Shown piece by piece: positions 8,254 to 17,386 of a stretch of 64,000 nt of DNA. Below the pieces are notes generated by a model that did no database searches, had not been told where the DNA came from, and saw only the letters and a program-made list of their open reading frames with translations. Position numbers and translations under genes: made by a program. The DNA lies in contig NZ_OZ156465.1 in NCBI RefSeq assembly GCF_964212655.1, positions 3,968,001 through 4,032,000 on the forward strand, written 5' to 3'. This DNA is from Candidatus Thiodiazotropha sp. LNASS1. GTDB taxonomy: Bacteria; Pseudomonadota; Gammaproteobacteria; Chromatiales; Chromatiaceae. Within the stretch, counting starts at the first letter, position 1. Each line of letters starts with the position of its first letter.

Positions 8254-9486
8254 TCAATTGAGCTGGATGCGTTGTCCCCATGGGGGGGTGCGTTTTCCTT
8301 TCACCAGCCAGATAACCGGATAGTGAGGTGCCTGCTTGGGAAAGGCGCCTTCTGCGTCCGTGAAGTAGACGAGCAGATCGGGTTGCATGCCTTGTGCTGA
8401 GATCCACTCAAAGATCGGCTCGAAGCTGGTGCCGCCACCTCCGGTGATCTTGGCTGGAAGCTGGAAATCCTCCCAGGCCTCATAGGCCCAGGGTGCATCC
8501 TCAGCGATTGCCGAGTCACAGGCGAGAAGTGTAATGCGGGCTCGCATCTGTCCCTTCAAGGCATTGATTTCAGAAAGAAACTCACCCATCTCATGGTCCT
8601 GTATTGAACCGCTGCTATCCAGTGCAACCACCAGTTCGACCTGATTGCTGCGAAGACTGGGTAGAATATGCTCACCTTCCCGGCGGGAGGGTCGCATATA
8701 GCTGAAATCGTCCCTGGCGATTGCGGTCATATAACGGGCAAGCAGCAACCGCCAGGGCAGCTGGGGTTGCAGCAGGTGATCCACCATGCGCGCCATGGCT
8801 CCGTCCAGCTTACCCACCTGCATTGCTTGCTGGGCTGCACCCGCGAGGCGCTGCAGCCACTGAATATTCAGTGTCTCCGCCTCATCGGGCGTGAGGGGGG
8901 GCGGTTGACTGGCGGCTGAACCGTCACCGCTTTGTTGATTCCCGCTTTCATCCCCTTCATTCTCGGTTTCGCTCTGGTCGTTCTTGTTGGAGATATTCTT
9001 CTCGGTCTTACCAGCACCTGAGCCCTTGGTGTTGTCCTGATCGTAGACGTGATTGTCCAGAGGTTCTTCATCATCCTTCTCATCCAGCAGTGGGTAGATC
9101 TCCTCGGCGGTCATACCCTCGAACTGGGGCAGGAACAGGGATCCGGGTGGAGGTTTGAGGCTATCCTCGATAAGTAACGGATTGATGGCGTAATCACACG
9201 CCATATCCCAGTGGAGTTTGTTGCGATGCTGACGTCGGGCAAAATGTGAAAGGGCACAGTGCAGTGCCTCGTGCGCCAGCATGAACTGGGTCTCATCCAG
9301 ACTCAACTGATCGATGAATTCGGGGTTGTAATAGAACTGTTTTGCATCGGTGGCTGTGGCCGGGCACCAGTCCGGGTTGGCTTCCTGCATAGGGAGCCGC
9401 ATCACCAATGCGCCGAGAAAGGGCTTATCCAGTATCAGCTTGGTGCGGGCCGCCGCCAGTTTGGTCTCGATCTGTTGCTTGTCCAT
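8254..9486 (-). CDS. putative metallopeptidase with VWA-like domain (DUF2201)
   Basis: 410 residues. The N-terminal domain carries an HExxH zinc motif as HEALH (residues 72-76) within a metallopeptidase-like fold. A low-complexity, acidic, Gln/Ser/Gly-rich linker (about residues 135-200) follows, then a VWA-like domain with the MIDAS sequence DSSGS at residues 290-294. This matches the DUF2201 family. Such proteins are usually encoded beside MoxR-type AAA+ ATPases, as here. The start at 9486 lacks a good ribosome binding site; the upstream gap is filled by an inverted-repeat element. The role is probably metal-dependent protein remodelling or maturation, but the substrate is unknown. Confidence 0.85.
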   Translation of the reverse strand: MDKQQIETKLAAARTKLILDKPFLGALVMRLPMQEANPDWCPATATDAKQFYYNPEFIDQLSLDETQFMLAHEALHCALSHFARRQHRNKLHWDMACDYAINPLLIEDSLKPPPGSLFLPQFEGMTAEEIYPLLDEKDDEEPLDNHVYDQDNTKGSGAGKTEKNISNKNDQSETENEGDESGNQQSGDGSAASQPPPLTPDEAETLNIQWLQRLAGAAQQAMQVGKLDGAMARMVDHLLQPQLPWRLLLARYMTAIARDDFSYMRPSRREGEHILPSLRSNQVELVVALDSSGSIQDHEMGEFLSEINALKGQMRARITLLACDSAIAEDAPWAYEAWEDFQLPAKITGGGGTSFEPIFEWISAQGMQPDLLVYFTDAEGAFPKQAPHYPVIWLVKGKRTPPWGQRIQLN

Positions 9487-9498
9487 TTGGTTTTAAAG

Positions 9499-9677
9499 TC
9501 CGTAAATGAACGCAAGTGAACGCAAATGTGTTTGCTTAAAGCCCATGTTGTATATTTCCATCCGCCTGACCGGTTACGCCTACAGGTCAGTATTTACATA
9601 GGGTGCGGCTTGCCGCACGCATTGTTTCGATCATGATTTTGTACAAACATTTGCGTTTATTAGTGTTCATTTGCGGA
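9499..9677. repeat. MITE-like inverted-repeat element
   Basis: Two imperfect inverted arms flank about 107 bases: the left arm at 9499-9535 (begins TCCGTAAATGAAC) and the right arm at 9643-9677, whose reverse complement begins TCCGCAAATGAAC. They share most positions over about 35 bases, including AACGCAAATGT. Inside are two smaller palindromes: CTGACC/GGTCAG (9566-9571, 9585-9590) and GTGCGG-CTTG-CCGCAC (9603-9618). The element occupies essentially the whole gap between the MoxR and VWA genes, ending 3 bases before the MoxR stop codon. There is no coding capacity. Confidence 0.7.
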
Positions 9678-9680
9678 TTC

Positions 9681-10727
9681 CTAAGATTCATAAAGCATCA
9701 CATCCGACACCGCCTGGGCCCAGTCGCTGAATTGAGGTACCGCAAAAATAGCCTCACCGATGGCGCGATGCATATCGGAGACCAGCATGACCCCCATCTC
9801 CCGTTGTGGAAACTGGCGTGCATACTCCAGGATCCGGCCATGCGTGACAGTTCCGTCCCCCGCATCATGGGCGCGTATGGCGCGTCCCACCAGGGCAGCG
9901 GCTATGGCGTACTGCAGGTCAATTTCATCGGGTACCGGCACATCATCACCAGCGATAATGGCATCCAGATCGGGCATCTTGTCGAGACTGTTGACGAAGG
10001 CGTTCAACTCCACCCCTGCGGCGGGTCCGACACAGGCCTGCAGGGCACCCTGCAAGAGTTGCGGATGTTTATCAAACTTTTGCAGGGCGCGATGGGCGAA
10101 TTCCCACGAACGGGGTGAAGGGAAGGCGACAGGGTTGTGCGCGGGGTCGAAGTCAAAAAGCAGTTCCGGCCGAAAGCGCAAGAATGCGATAATCCGCTCA
10201 TCGATATCATTGCGATAGGCCCAGGTGACCCAGTCATCCAGGTTGGTCTCCACTTCAAAGTGGGAGAAGCGGTTGGCCAAGGGTGCTGGCATGCTGTAGG
10301 TGACACCGCGGTCTCCCTGACGATTACCTGCTGCAAAAATGGCCCATCCGTCAGGCACCTGGTACTCGCCCAGGCGGCGATCGAGAATCAACTGGTAGGC
10401 TGCGGCAGAGACCGTCGGCGGCGCCGAGGTGATCTCGTCGAGGAACAGTATTCCCGCTGCCCCATGGCGTTCGCTACTCGGCAGGATTGAGGGGACTGCC
10501 CACTCCACACTCCCGTTGGCTCTGAACGGGATGCCTCTCAGATCACTGGGCTCCATTTGCGATAACCGGATATCGATTACCGGCGCCTGGTGGTTCATTG
10601 CAACTTCACGCACCATGTCGGATTTGCCGACACCGGGGGGACCCCAGAGCATGACCGGCGTATGGTGGCCGGCGCGGGTACTGATGAACTCCTGTTCAAG
10701 GATCGTGATTAACTGGATTGGACGCAT
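9681..10727 (-). CDS. MoxR-family AAA+ ATPase
   Basis: 348 residues. Walker A is GPPGVGKS (residues 29-36), Walker B is LFLDE (residues 94-98), and a sensor-1 region AAGNRQGDRG follows. MoxR ATPases work with VWA proteins as chaperone-like machines that insert cofactors or remodel complexes, so the downstream DUF2201 protein is the expected partner. A strong AGGAGA ribosome binding site precedes the start, and the upstream 185-residue gene ends only 9 bases away, indicating an operon. The target of this machine cannot be read from the sequence. Confidence 0.92.
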   Translation of the reverse strand: MRPIQLITILEQEFISTRAGHHTPVMLWGPPGVGKSDMVREVAMNHQAPVIDIRLSQMEPSDLRGIPFRANGSVEWAVPSILPSSERHGAAGILFLDEITSAPPTVSAAAYQLILDRRLGEYQVPDGWAIFAAGNRQGDRGVTYSMPAPLANRFSHFEVETNLDDWVTWAYRNDIDERIIAFLRFRPELLFDFDPAHNPVAFPSPRSWEFAHRALQKFDKHPQLLQGALQACVGPAAGVELNAFVNSLDKMPDLDAIIAGDDVPVPDEIDLQYAIAAALVGRAIRAHDAGDGTVTHGRILEYARQFPQREMGVMLVSDMHRAIGEAIFAVPQFSDWAQAVSDVMLYES

Positions 10728-10736
10728 ACGGATCTC

Positions 10737-11294
10737 CTAATCGAAGAGATTTCTGACCGCGCGTGCCAGTTGCTTGTAGACTTCAGGGGCATCCACATCC
10801 ATCACCTGATCGATGACCCAGCGGTTTTCATGCTCTTCGCTGCCCATGACTTGCTGGATCTCAAAACCGAGATGGCGTAAGAAGGGATAACTGGGACCTT
10901 GCTGATCGAAATTGAACTCTGCGTACTCGCCTGAACGCTGATTATAGCGTTCAATGAATCTGTCACCATGGTCACCCGGACCAAGCAGGTCAGATGCATT
11001 GTCTTGAAAGTGTTCTGCCATTTTCATCACCAGTGCGGTGATAATCGCCACCCGGTTCTCATTGTCCACCATGCCATGGATCAGGCGGTCGCTGACTTGA
11101 GCCTCATAACACAAGTATTCAGCAATCACGGCGAGTCGTTGTTCGTCGTTTTCATACACAAAATTTTTGCCATGCAGCGTGATGGCCTTATCCAGTGCGA
11201 GGCGCCAGGCGATGAAGGCGATCGCCCCTCCCATCTCTTCCGCCGAACGCGAGGTGTCTTCGTCGTGCCACTGACTTTTGATTCTGATTGCCAA
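10737..11294 (-). CDS. conserved hypothetical protein, first gene of the MoxR-VWA operon
   Basis: 185 residues, starting at a TTG with the ribosome binding site AAGGAG eight bases upstream. The protein is soluble, with no signal peptide or membrane segment; it looks largely helical and acidic (for example LDKAITLHGKNFVYEND near the middle of the N-terminal half). I do not recognise a family. It is tightly spaced (9 bases) with the MoxR ATPase gene, so it is probably a dedicated partner, adaptor or substrate of that ATPase. Homology searches were not possible. Confidence 0.7.
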   Translation of the reverse strand: MAIRIKSQWHDEDTSRSAEEMGGAIAFIAWRLALDKAITLHGKNFVYENDEQRLAVIAEYLCYEAQVSDRLIHGMVDNENRVAIITALVMKMAEHFQDNASDLLGPGDHGDRFIERYNQRSGEYAEFNFDQQGPSYPFLRHLGFEIQQVMGSEEHENRWVIDQVMDVDAPEVYKQLARAVRNLFD

Positions 11295-11456
11295 TACAGC
11301 TCTCCTTACATAATGTCTCCAGGCTTAAATACCGAGACCAGGGGCAGTCAAGTCGTTTTGGGGCGATGCCATCGGAACCGATGGTGCTTGTACTGCGGAT
11401 TCAATAACCAACTATTTTACTGGGTATAGGTTTAATTTCAATGATACATGCAAATA

Positions 11457-12002
11457 TTATCGTTTGCCCTTTCTAGGATTACGCAGCAGGACATACGCTG
11501 CACCGGTACCTCCGTCCCTGCGGGTGGCTGAGGTAAAGGCGAGCACATCATCCCGCTGTCTCAGCCAGAGGTTGAGTTTTTGCTTAAGTATTGGCTGTTT
11601 TCCCTCTGAACGATAACCCTTGCCGTGGATGATACGCACGCAACGGATATCCCTTTCCTGACAGGCCTTGAGAAACCGATTCAGATCGTCCCGTGCGTAG
11701 CGCACAGTCAATCCGTGCAAGTCCAGCTCAGCGCCAATCTCCAGATAACCTCTACGCAGATCATGCATGACACGCAGTTGCACCCCGGGCCTCGCAAAAT
11801 CGAGTACCTCGCCTGTCTCGACCTCCTGATCGGCATACAGATCCCGCTCGGTTCCATCTTCATCACCGACAGGGAGATTCAGTGGCCTGGGAGGCAGTTT
11901 GCGGCGATAGGGCTCAATCCGCTGCTGTTGTATCGGCTTTATATCGCCAAATGCCTCGAAAAACAGCATATTGTCGTCGGCTTTTTTCTCTTCGTCACTC
12001 AT
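11457..12002 (-). CDS. Smr-domain protein
   Basis: 181 residues with a C-terminal Smr domain, seen as [15 protein letters not shown], then IIHGKGYRS and the end strand [10 protein letters not shown]. Smr domains in this stand-alone SmrA/YdaL-like type are endonucleases acting on RNA or DNA. The N-terminal third is charged and probably disordered. It is transcribed divergently from surE, with 117 bases between them, a common arrangement in gammaproteobacteria. Confidence 0.9.
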   Translation of the reverse strand: MSDEEKKADDNMLFFEAFGDIKPIQQQRIEPYRRKLPPRPLNLPVGDEDGTERDLYADQEVETGEVLDFARPGVQLRVMHDLRRGYLEIGAELDLHGLTVRYARDDLNRFLKACQERDIRCVRIIHGKGYRSEGKQPILKQKLNLWLRQRDDVLAFTSATRRDGGTGAAYVLLRNPRKGKR

Positions 12003-12119
12003 ATCCCATCAACTCAACGGGTCTTTGTAACCATGGTATGGGCTGCAGAAGGGAATCTCAATCGGCGAGTGCAAAGGAGAGATGAGAAGGTTGGGACTTT
12101 CCAGTATATTGTGCCCGGT

Positions 12120-12863
12120 ATGAAAATCCTCCTTAGCAACGACGATGGTTATCAGGCCCCTGGGCTGCGGATACTGGCCGGGCAACTATCGGCGGTAGGT
12201 GATATCGTGGTGGTGGCCCCTGATCAGGATCGTAGTGGTGCCAGCAACTCTCTGACCCTGGTCAACCCGCTACGTGCCCGTACCATGGAAAACGGCTTCA
12301 TCAGGGTGGATGGTACACCGACAGATTGTGTCCATCTGGCTATCACAGGACTTCTTGAAGAAGAACCGGATCTGGTCGTCTCAGGTATCAATGCGGGTCC
12401 GAATATGGGGGACGATGTACTCTATTCCGGTACGGTGGCGGCAGCTACCGAAGGTCGCTTTTTGGGTTTTCCGGCAATTGCCATCTCCATGAATTCCCAC
12501 GAACCCCAACATTTCGATACCGCGGCTCGTGTTGCAGAGGAGTTAATCAGCCGGATGGTGCATTTTCCGTTGTCGGAAAATGTGATCCTCAATGTCAATG
12601 TTCCCGATCTTCCCTATGATCGATTGCTGGGGGTACGCTCCACACGGCTTGGCCACAGACACAAGGCCGAACCAGTGGTCAAGACCAGCGATCCCAGGGG
12701 AAACACTATTTATTGGGTCGGGCCCGCAGGCGCAGAGCAGGACGCCGGACCAGGTACCGATTTTTATACAGTGAGACAGGGGTATGTCTCTGTGACGCCG
12801 CTGCAGGTCGATCTTACCCGTCACAGTGCGTTGCAGACAGTCAGCGAGTGGCTCGAGCGGTGA
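12120..12863 (+). CDS. surE: 5'/3'-nucleotidase SurE
   Basis: 247 residues beginning [10 protein letters not shown]; the NDDG motif holds the metal-binding acidic pair of SurE phosphatases. Other family landmarks are the [11 protein letters not shown] loop, [11 protein letters not shown] and [13 protein letters not shown]. The reading frame is open far upstream (to 11625, overlapping the smr gene on the other strand), but homology begins exactly at the ATG at 12120, so this start is taken. SurE dephosphorylates nucleoside monophosphates and is stress-linked. It leads the classic cluster surE-pcm-yqaA-nlpD-rpoS. Confidence 0.96.
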   Translation: MKILLSNDDGYQAPGLRILAGQLSAVGDIVVVAPDQDRSGASNSLTLVNPLRARTMENGFIRVDGTPTDCVHLAITGLLEEEPDLVVSGINAGPNMGDDVLYSGTVAAATEGRFLGFPAIAISMNSHEPQHFDTAARVAEELISRMVHFPLSENVILNVNVPDLPYDRLLGVRSTRLGHRHKAEPVVKTSDPRGNTIYWVGPAGAEQDAGPGTDFYTVRQGYVSVTPLQVDLTRHSALQTVSEWLER

Positions 12864-12892
12864 TCATGCGGCCTGAACACCAGGGGATCGGC

Positions 12893-13525
12893 ATGACCTC
12901 CCAACGTACAAGGCAGCGTTTGATCGATCGCCTGCGCAAAAAGGGGATTCGGCATCAGGCTGTGCTGGAGGCGATGCGGAATACCCCGCGGCACATCTTT
13001 GTCGACGAGGCACTGGCCAGTCGCGCCTATGAAGAGACGGCCCTACCCATAGGCCATGGCCAGACCATCTCTCAACCTTATACCGTCGCACGCATGACCG
13101 AGGCGTTGCTTGAGGGTGAGACGCCAGAGATGGTCTTGGAGATTGGTACCGGGTCCGGCTATCAATGCGCCATCCTGGCTCAATTGGTGCGCCGGGTATA
13201 CAGCGTCGAGCGGATAGCGGCACTGCTTGATCAGGCACGCCTCAGGTTCAGGGAACTTGGCCTACGCAATATTCGTCTCAAGCATAGTGATGGGGGCATT
13301 GGTCTGCCGGAGTATGCACCTTTCGATGCAATATTGGTGACCGCTGCGCCGATGGGACTGCCGCAATCACTCCTAGATCAATTGGCAGTGGGAGGCCGCT
13401 TGGTGATACCGATTCAGAGCAGCAAAGGACAGGTCATGGTTAGGGTTACACGGACACGTGATGGATTTCAGCAGGAGCATTTGGAGTCAGCGAACTTTGT
13501 GCCATTGATGGGTGGAATGATCTGA
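12893..13525 (+). CDS. pcm: protein-L-isoaspartate O-methyltransferase
   Basis: 210 residues. It repairs isoaspartyl residues in aged proteins using S-adenosylmethionine. The SAM-binding motif I reads [16 protein letters not shown], preceded by the conserved substrate-loop [15 protein letters not shown]. The start at 12893 has AGGGG at the right distance; an in-frame ATG at 12866 would add nine residues. The stop overlaps the next start (TGATG), so translation is coupled. Confidence 0.95.
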   Translation: MTSQRTRQRLIDRLRKKGIRHQAVLEAMRNTPRHIFVDEALASRAYEETALPIGHGQTISQPYTVARMTEALLEGETPEMVLEIGTGSGYQCAILAQLVRRVYSVERIAALLDQARLRFRELGLRNIRLKHSDGGIGLPEYAPFDAILVTAAPMGLPQSLLDQLAVGGRLVIPIQSSKGQVMVRVTRTRDGFQQEHLESANFVPLMGGMI

Positions 13526-14100
13526 TGCCTCTCTTCTCCTCGCTCTATGCCCGTACCATGCAGTGGTCTCGCCACCCCCATGCCCCTGCCTATCTAGCGG
13601 GCTTGAGTTTTGCCGAATCCTCTTTCTTTCCCATTCCCCCGGATGTCATGTTGGCGCCGATGAGCATGGCGCAACCAAATCAGGCTTGGTTCTTCGCCGG
13701 TCTGACCACCCTGGCCTCTGTCATTGGAGGTATGCTCGGTTACCTTATCGGCGTGTATGCATTTGATTTAGTACAACCATGGTTGCACAGTTTGGGTTAT
13801 TGGGAGGGTTATCTGAATACCAAGGCGTGGTTTGGCGAGTGGGGATTCTGGGCGATTTTCCTGGCAGGTTTCTCACCCATCCCTTACAAGATATTTACCA
13901 TTACCGCAGGTGTTATCAGCATGGCCTTTCTTCCCTTCGTTGTTGCTTCAATAATTGGACGGGGGGCGCGTTTCTTTCTGGTAGCAGCATTGATGGCTTG
14001 GGGCGGCGCACGCATGGAGAAGGTATTGCATCGCTATGTGGATCGTCTCGGCTGGATATTGGTGATCGCCTTCTTGGTGCTGATAATTTATCTTAAATAG
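13525..14100 (+). CDS. yqaA: YqaA-family (DedA/SNARE-associated) membrane protein
   Basis: 191 residues with several hydrophobic segments and the conserved motif FAESSFFPIPPDVMLAPM near the N-terminus, plus the FSPIPYKIFTITAG segment typical of the YqaA/DedA group. These are inner-membrane proteins linked to lipid scrambling and envelope stability. Its start codon overlaps the pcm stop. Position between pcm and nlpD matches other gammaproteobacteria. Confidence 0.88.
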   Translation: MPLFSSLYARTMQWSRHPHAPAYLAGLSFAESSFFPIPPDVMLAPMSMAQPNQAWFFAGLTTLASVIGGMLGYLIGVYAFDLVQPWLHSLGYWEGYLNTKAWFGEWGFWAIFLAGFSPIPYKIFTITAGVISMAFLPFVVASIIGRGARFFLVAALMAWGGARMEKVLHRYVDRLGWILVIAFLVLIIYLK

Positions 14101-14174
14101 TCAGGGGGTTAGGTATCGTAACGCTGCTTGCCGGAAGCCGAAACCAATGTCTGCTGCTGGGGCCGATCGGTCTC

Positions 14175-15041
14175 ATGTTGTTGCTGAGCCTGCTTTTCAG
14201 CCTAACTGCCTGTTCGTCCAGAGGTAGTGCGCCTGTCTACAACCGTTCACCAACCCCACCGCATCGGGTGGAATCAGGGCTTCAACAACAGCATCAGTCA
14301 CCATCGGTTCGTCACAAAACGTCTCGAACATACTACCTGGTGCAAGGGGGGGATACCCTTTACTCAATCGCCTGGAGGCACTATCTGTCTTTGAATTCTC
14401 TGGCGGCCTGGAACGGGATTAAAGGGCCGGATTATGCAATCTATCCCGGACAGCGTTTGCGATTGAAGCCACCTGAGACAAGCGCAAGGCGGGTGAAACG
14501 TATGCCAGAGGTTGAGCGGTCGCCTGCGAAGGCTAAGCACACAACCGGTATCAAACCATTACCTGATAAGAATTCCGGCGTGACGACCGCCAGAACCCAA
14601 ACAAAGCCGCTACAGAGCAAGATCGTCACAAAACCCGTAAAACCGAGACCGGTGAACAAACGTATTAAGTTAAGCTGGAAATGGCCGACCAAAGGTAAAG
14701 TAGTGCAGACCTTTTCGAAATCGGATCAGAATCGTAAAGGGATCCGAATCCAGGGTCATATGGGGCAACCTGTCAGGGCGGCCGAGGCCGGAAAGGTGGT
14801 GTATGCTGGTGGGGGATTGGTCGGATATGGGAATCTCGTTATTATCAAACATGACCAGGAGTTTTTGAGTGCCTATGGATACAATCGCAAATTGTTGGTC
14901 AAAGAGGGTGATAAACTGGCCAAAGGCGATATAGTGGCGCATATGGGATCACCAAACAGAGGTGGTCAACCGATGCTGCATTTTGAGGTCAGGAAGCAGG
15001 GGAAGCCTATTAATCCGCTGCCACTGCTACCGCGTAAATAA
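14175..15041 (+). CDS. nlpD: NlpD-like lipoprotein with LysM and M23 domains
   Basis: 288 residues. A lipoprotein signal ends in the lipobox LTAC (Cys13), so the mature protein is lipid-anchored, probably in the outer membrane. A LysM domain (YYLVQGGDTLYSIAW...) binds peptidoglycan, a Lys/Pro-rich linker follows, and the C-terminal LytM/M23 domain begins WKWPTKGKVVQTF. In E. coli NlpD activates the amidase AmiC rather than cutting itself. Here the usual first zinc-ligand region reads GIRIQGHMG instead of HxGxD-type, which suggests the same non-catalytic activator role. Upstream of rpoS, as is usual. Confidence 0.9.
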   Translation: MLLLSLLFSLTACSSRGSAPVYNRSPTPPHRVESGLQQQHQSPSVRHKTSRTYYLVQGGDTLYSIAWRHYLSLNSLAAWNGIKGPDYAIYPGQRLRLKPPETSARRVKRMPEVERSPAKAKHTTGIKPLPDKNSGVTTARTQTKPLQSKIVTKPVKPRPVNKRIKLSWKWPTKGKVVQTFSKSDQNRKGIRIQGHMGQPVRAAEAGKVVYAGGGLVGYGNLVIIKHDQEFLSAYGYNRKLLVKEGDKLAKGDIVAHMGSPNRGGQPMLHFEVRKQGKPINPLPLLPRK

Positions 15042-15166
15042 CTAAATAAGATGGCTGTAACACTTGCTAAGTGTGATTCAGGCATGCTTCGAAATGGATT
15101 CACGGCTGTGAAAACAACCCTGATGAGCTTCAGGTCCAAGCGTGTCCTGGTTGATGGAGATGTGAG

Positions 15167-16195
15167 ATGAGTAAAAGTCCTGTAGAGCCTGATGATTCGG
15201 ATGAAAGTCCGATCATTGATGATCTCGCGGAAGATGAAGTCATCCTGTCGGATGATGCGGATGATGCGGATGATGCGGATGAGAGTGAAGAGATCGTACA
15301 AGAGAAAGCCGCGGAAGATATCAGTGATGTCTTGAAGATCAAATCACCTGAACCGGGCGATGCACAGATGGACGCCACCCGGCTCTATCTCAATGAAATA
15401 GGGATATCGAAACTACTCACCGCAGAAGAGGAGGTCTACTACGCCAGGCTGGCTCAAAAAGGCGATCAGCCAGCAAGGCAACGCATGATCGAAAGCAACC
15501 TCCGACTGGTAGTGAAGATAGCTCGTCGTTACATGAATCGTGGGCTTGCACTCCTTGATCTCATCGAGGAGGGTAACCTGGGGTTGATTCGGGCAGTGGA
15601 GAAGTTTGATCCTGAAAGGGGTTTCCGATTTTCAACCTACGCCACATGGTGGATTCGGCAGACCATCGAGCGGGCGATCATGAATCAGACACGCACGATC
15701 CGTCTTCCGATTCACGTTGTTAAAGAGATTAATGTCTATCTGCGAGCCGCCAGAAAACTCGCACAGACCCTTGATCACGAACCCAGTTCAGAGGAGATCG
15801 CCGATCTTCTCGACAGGCCGATCGATGAAGTCAAACGCATGCTGGGACTGAATGAGCGTGTGACCTCCGTGGATACCCCATTCGGCAAGGATGCCGACAA
15901 ACCATTACTCGATACCATCGCTGATGAGAAGAGTATGGATCCGACGGTGGATATCCAGAATGACGGGCTAAATGCCAATCTTGATCGGTGGCTGAGTAAA
16001 CTCAACGACAAACAGCGAGAGGTGGTGGAACGCCGTTTTGGTCTTCACGGCTATGAAAACTCCACCCTTGAACAGGTGGCGAACGAACTCGGTGTGACCC
16101 GGGAACGCGTCAGGCAGATCCAGATGGATGCCCTCAGGCGCCTGCGTGATATCCTAGAGAGAGACGGTTTTTCGGTAGATTCGATTTTTAAGTGA
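15167..16195 (+). CDS. rpoS: RNA polymerase sigma factor RpoS
   Basis: 342 residues. Sigma-70 family regions are clear: region 1.2 ([11 protein letters not shown]), region 2 ([20 protein letters not shown]), region 3 and region 4 with the helix-turn-helix [15 protein letters not shown]. The start has GGAG eight bases upstream. The N-terminal 60 residues are very acidic, including a [10 protein letters not shown] repeat encoded by tandem GATGCG units, as in other environmental gammaproteobacterial RpoS proteins. It directs general stress and stationary-phase transcription. In E. coli the main rpoS promoter lies inside nlpD, so the same is likely here. Confidence 0.96.
   Translation: MSKSPVEPDDSDESPIIDDLAEDEVILSDDADDADDADESEEIVQEKAAEDISDVLKIKSPEPGDAQMDATRLYLNEIGISKLLTAEEEVYYARLAQKGDQPARQRMIESNLRLVVKIARRYMNRGLALLDLIEEGNLGLIRAVEKFDPERGFRFSTYATWWIRQTIERAIMNQTRTIRLPIHVVKEINVYLRAARKLAQTLDHEPSSEEIADLLDRPIDEVKRMLGLNERVTSVDTPFGKDADKPLLDTIADEKSMDPTVDIQNDGLNANLDRWLSKLNDKQREVVERRFGLHGYENSTLEQVANELGVTRERVRQIQMDALRRLRDILERDGFSVDSIFK
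15253..15281 (+). repeat. GATGCGGAT tandem units inside rpoS
   Basis: Three consecutive copies of a nine-base unit (GATGATGCG-type) encode the Asp-Ala-Asp repeat in the acidic N-terminus of RpoS. The unit length preserves the frame, so length variation would be tolerated. Confidence 0.75.
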
Positions 16196-16246
16196 TAAAC
16201 CTCGCGACGGGGTGACCGTAAACTCAAATCCGGCATAAATTGAACA

Positions 16247-16990
16247 GTGCAAAAGTCTTGTTGCCTTATTGATACCCGAAATCTTGAGGGCCAGCTCGAG
16301 GTGGCATGCAGAGAATGTGGCCTCGATCCCATGTGTCAGGTTCTGGAGTATGCAGAGCCGGGTAGTGGTGTGCCATCCGGTATCCTGTTGAGACGACAGT
16401 CGGTAAAGAAAGGGGAGATGCTGTTCGGTGCCGAGCAGTTGTTTAAGGCTGTCTATGCCGTAAAATCGGGATCATTTAAAGCGATGATACCCGATCTCAA
16501 TCGGCAGGAACGGGTCGTTGGATTCTATCTGCCTGGTGACTTGATTGGGATCGAGGGGATGGCGAATCAACACTATTCCTACTCGGTACGGGCACTTGAG
16601 GCAGGATCCGTATGTGTATTGGACATTGGCCGGCTGACTGAAAGCGGACGCTCTACCGAGGCCATACAGCGTGCGCTGATCGATATGCTCGGGAGGGAGG
16701 TCGCATTGAATCACTCCCAAACCGCCTCATTGATACGGCAGAACGCGGATCAGCGTCTGGCTGCCTTCATCCTAGCCTTGGCGCTGCGTACCTCGTTACG
16801 TGGTCTGGGTGGAGATAGGCTCTATTTGGGCATGTCAAGAAGCGATATGGCCAGTTATCTTGGTCTGGCTCGGGAAACGGTTAGTCGGGTACTGACAAGG
16901 TTTCAGAATGAGGGATTGATCCAACTGCGGAATCAGAGTCTCATGCTGCTCAGTTGGGATGGATTGCAGCAGGTTGCAGCTTCCCGTTAG
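16247..16990 (+). CDS. fnr: FNR-type oxygen-sensing transcription regulator
   Basis: 247 residues from a GTG start; an in-frame stop lies two codons upstream, so no earlier start is possible. N-terminal cysteines at 21, 24 and 30 (C-x2-C-x5-C) plus Cys123 match the four ligands of the oxygen-labile [4Fe-4S] cluster of FNR. A cyclic-nucleotide-type beta-roll and a long dimer helix lead to a C-terminal helix-turn-helix with the FNR recognition pattern (ARETVSRVLTRF). It would activate anaerobic or microaerobic genes when oxygen is low. It lies directly upstream of ccoNOQP, where an FNR-like box is present. Confidence 0.93.
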   Translation: MQKSCCLIDTRNLEGQLEVACRECGLDPMCQVLEYAEPGSGVPSGILLRRQSVKKGEMLFGAEQLFKAVYAVKSGSFKAMIPDLNRQERVVGFYLPGDLIGIEGMANQHYSYSVRALEAGSVCVLDIGRLTESGRSTEAIQRALIDMLGREVALNHSQTASLIRQNADQRLAAFILALALRTSLRGLGGDRLYLGMSRSDMASYLGLARETVSRVLTRFQNEGLIQLRNQSLMLLSWDGLQQVAASR

Positions 16991-17157
16991 AGTATCCCAT
17001 CCTCGAAAGCATGGGTTCTCAGGTGGTTTTAAAGCACAATGTGACTGTCTGTATCTAATCCTACCTTCAGGGCTGCTCCGATGACTGAGCCAAACGACTC
17101 GTTTCTAGTATCATCCACACTCGGCTAACCAAAAAATGGTGTTTTTTTCAACTTTCG

Positions 17158-17171
17158 TTGATCTATGTCAA
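17158..17171. promoter_or_regulatory. FNR box upstream of ccoN
   Basis: TTGATCTATGTCAA matches the FNR consensus TTGAT-N4-ATCAA at 9 of 10 defined positions. It is centred about 222 bases before the ccoN start. A hexamer TATAAA at 17187-17192 could be a -10 element but is closer than the usual class II spacing, so the exact promoter is uncertain. Confidence 0.7.
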
Positions 17172-17230
17172 TTTATGTGATGAGCCTATAAATTTCTTTT
17201 TGCATCAATCCCTTACCTCGTTACTGGGTC

Positions 17231-17246
17231 ATTAGATTTTTCTAAT
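17231..17246. promoter_or_regulatory. perfect dyad ATTAGA-TTTT-TCTAAT
   Basis: Six-base perfect arms with a four-base spacer, ending 7 bases before a TTGACA hexamer. It is operator-like for a dimeric regulator, or a small hairpin. Regulator unknown. Confidence 0.4.
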
Positions 17247-17253
17247 GTTCGTA

Positions 17254-17282
17254 TTGACATCTGAGTCATTTAAGAGTGATAT
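17254..17282 (+). promoter_or_regulatory. possible sigma-70 promoter for ccoN
   Basis: A perfect -35 hexamer TTGACA (17254-17259) with a 17-base spacer to TGATAT (17277-17282). The -10 match is weak, which would fit a promoter needing an activator. Confidence 0.4.
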
Positions 17283-17313
17283 ATGTCACGCTGCAATTGT
17301 GGCATATGACATA
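17282..17313 (+). promoter_or_regulatory. inverted repeat TATGTCA-N18-TGACATA in the ccoN leader
   Basis: Perfect 7-base arms at 17282-17288 and 17307-17313, about 75 bases before the ccoN start. It could be an mRNA leader hairpin or a spaced regulator site. Confidence 0.35.
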
Positions 17314-17386
17314 GTTGGAGTGGTAGGGCTTTTCTGAAAAGTCAAATTTTAAAGTCTTGTTCAATTTAGTTTTATGAGGGGGGTTC

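Noticed and set aside
11625-12119. 165-residue N-terminal extension of SurE
   Set aside because: The frame is open by chance across the opposite-strand smr gene. SurE homology begins exactly at the ATG at 12120.
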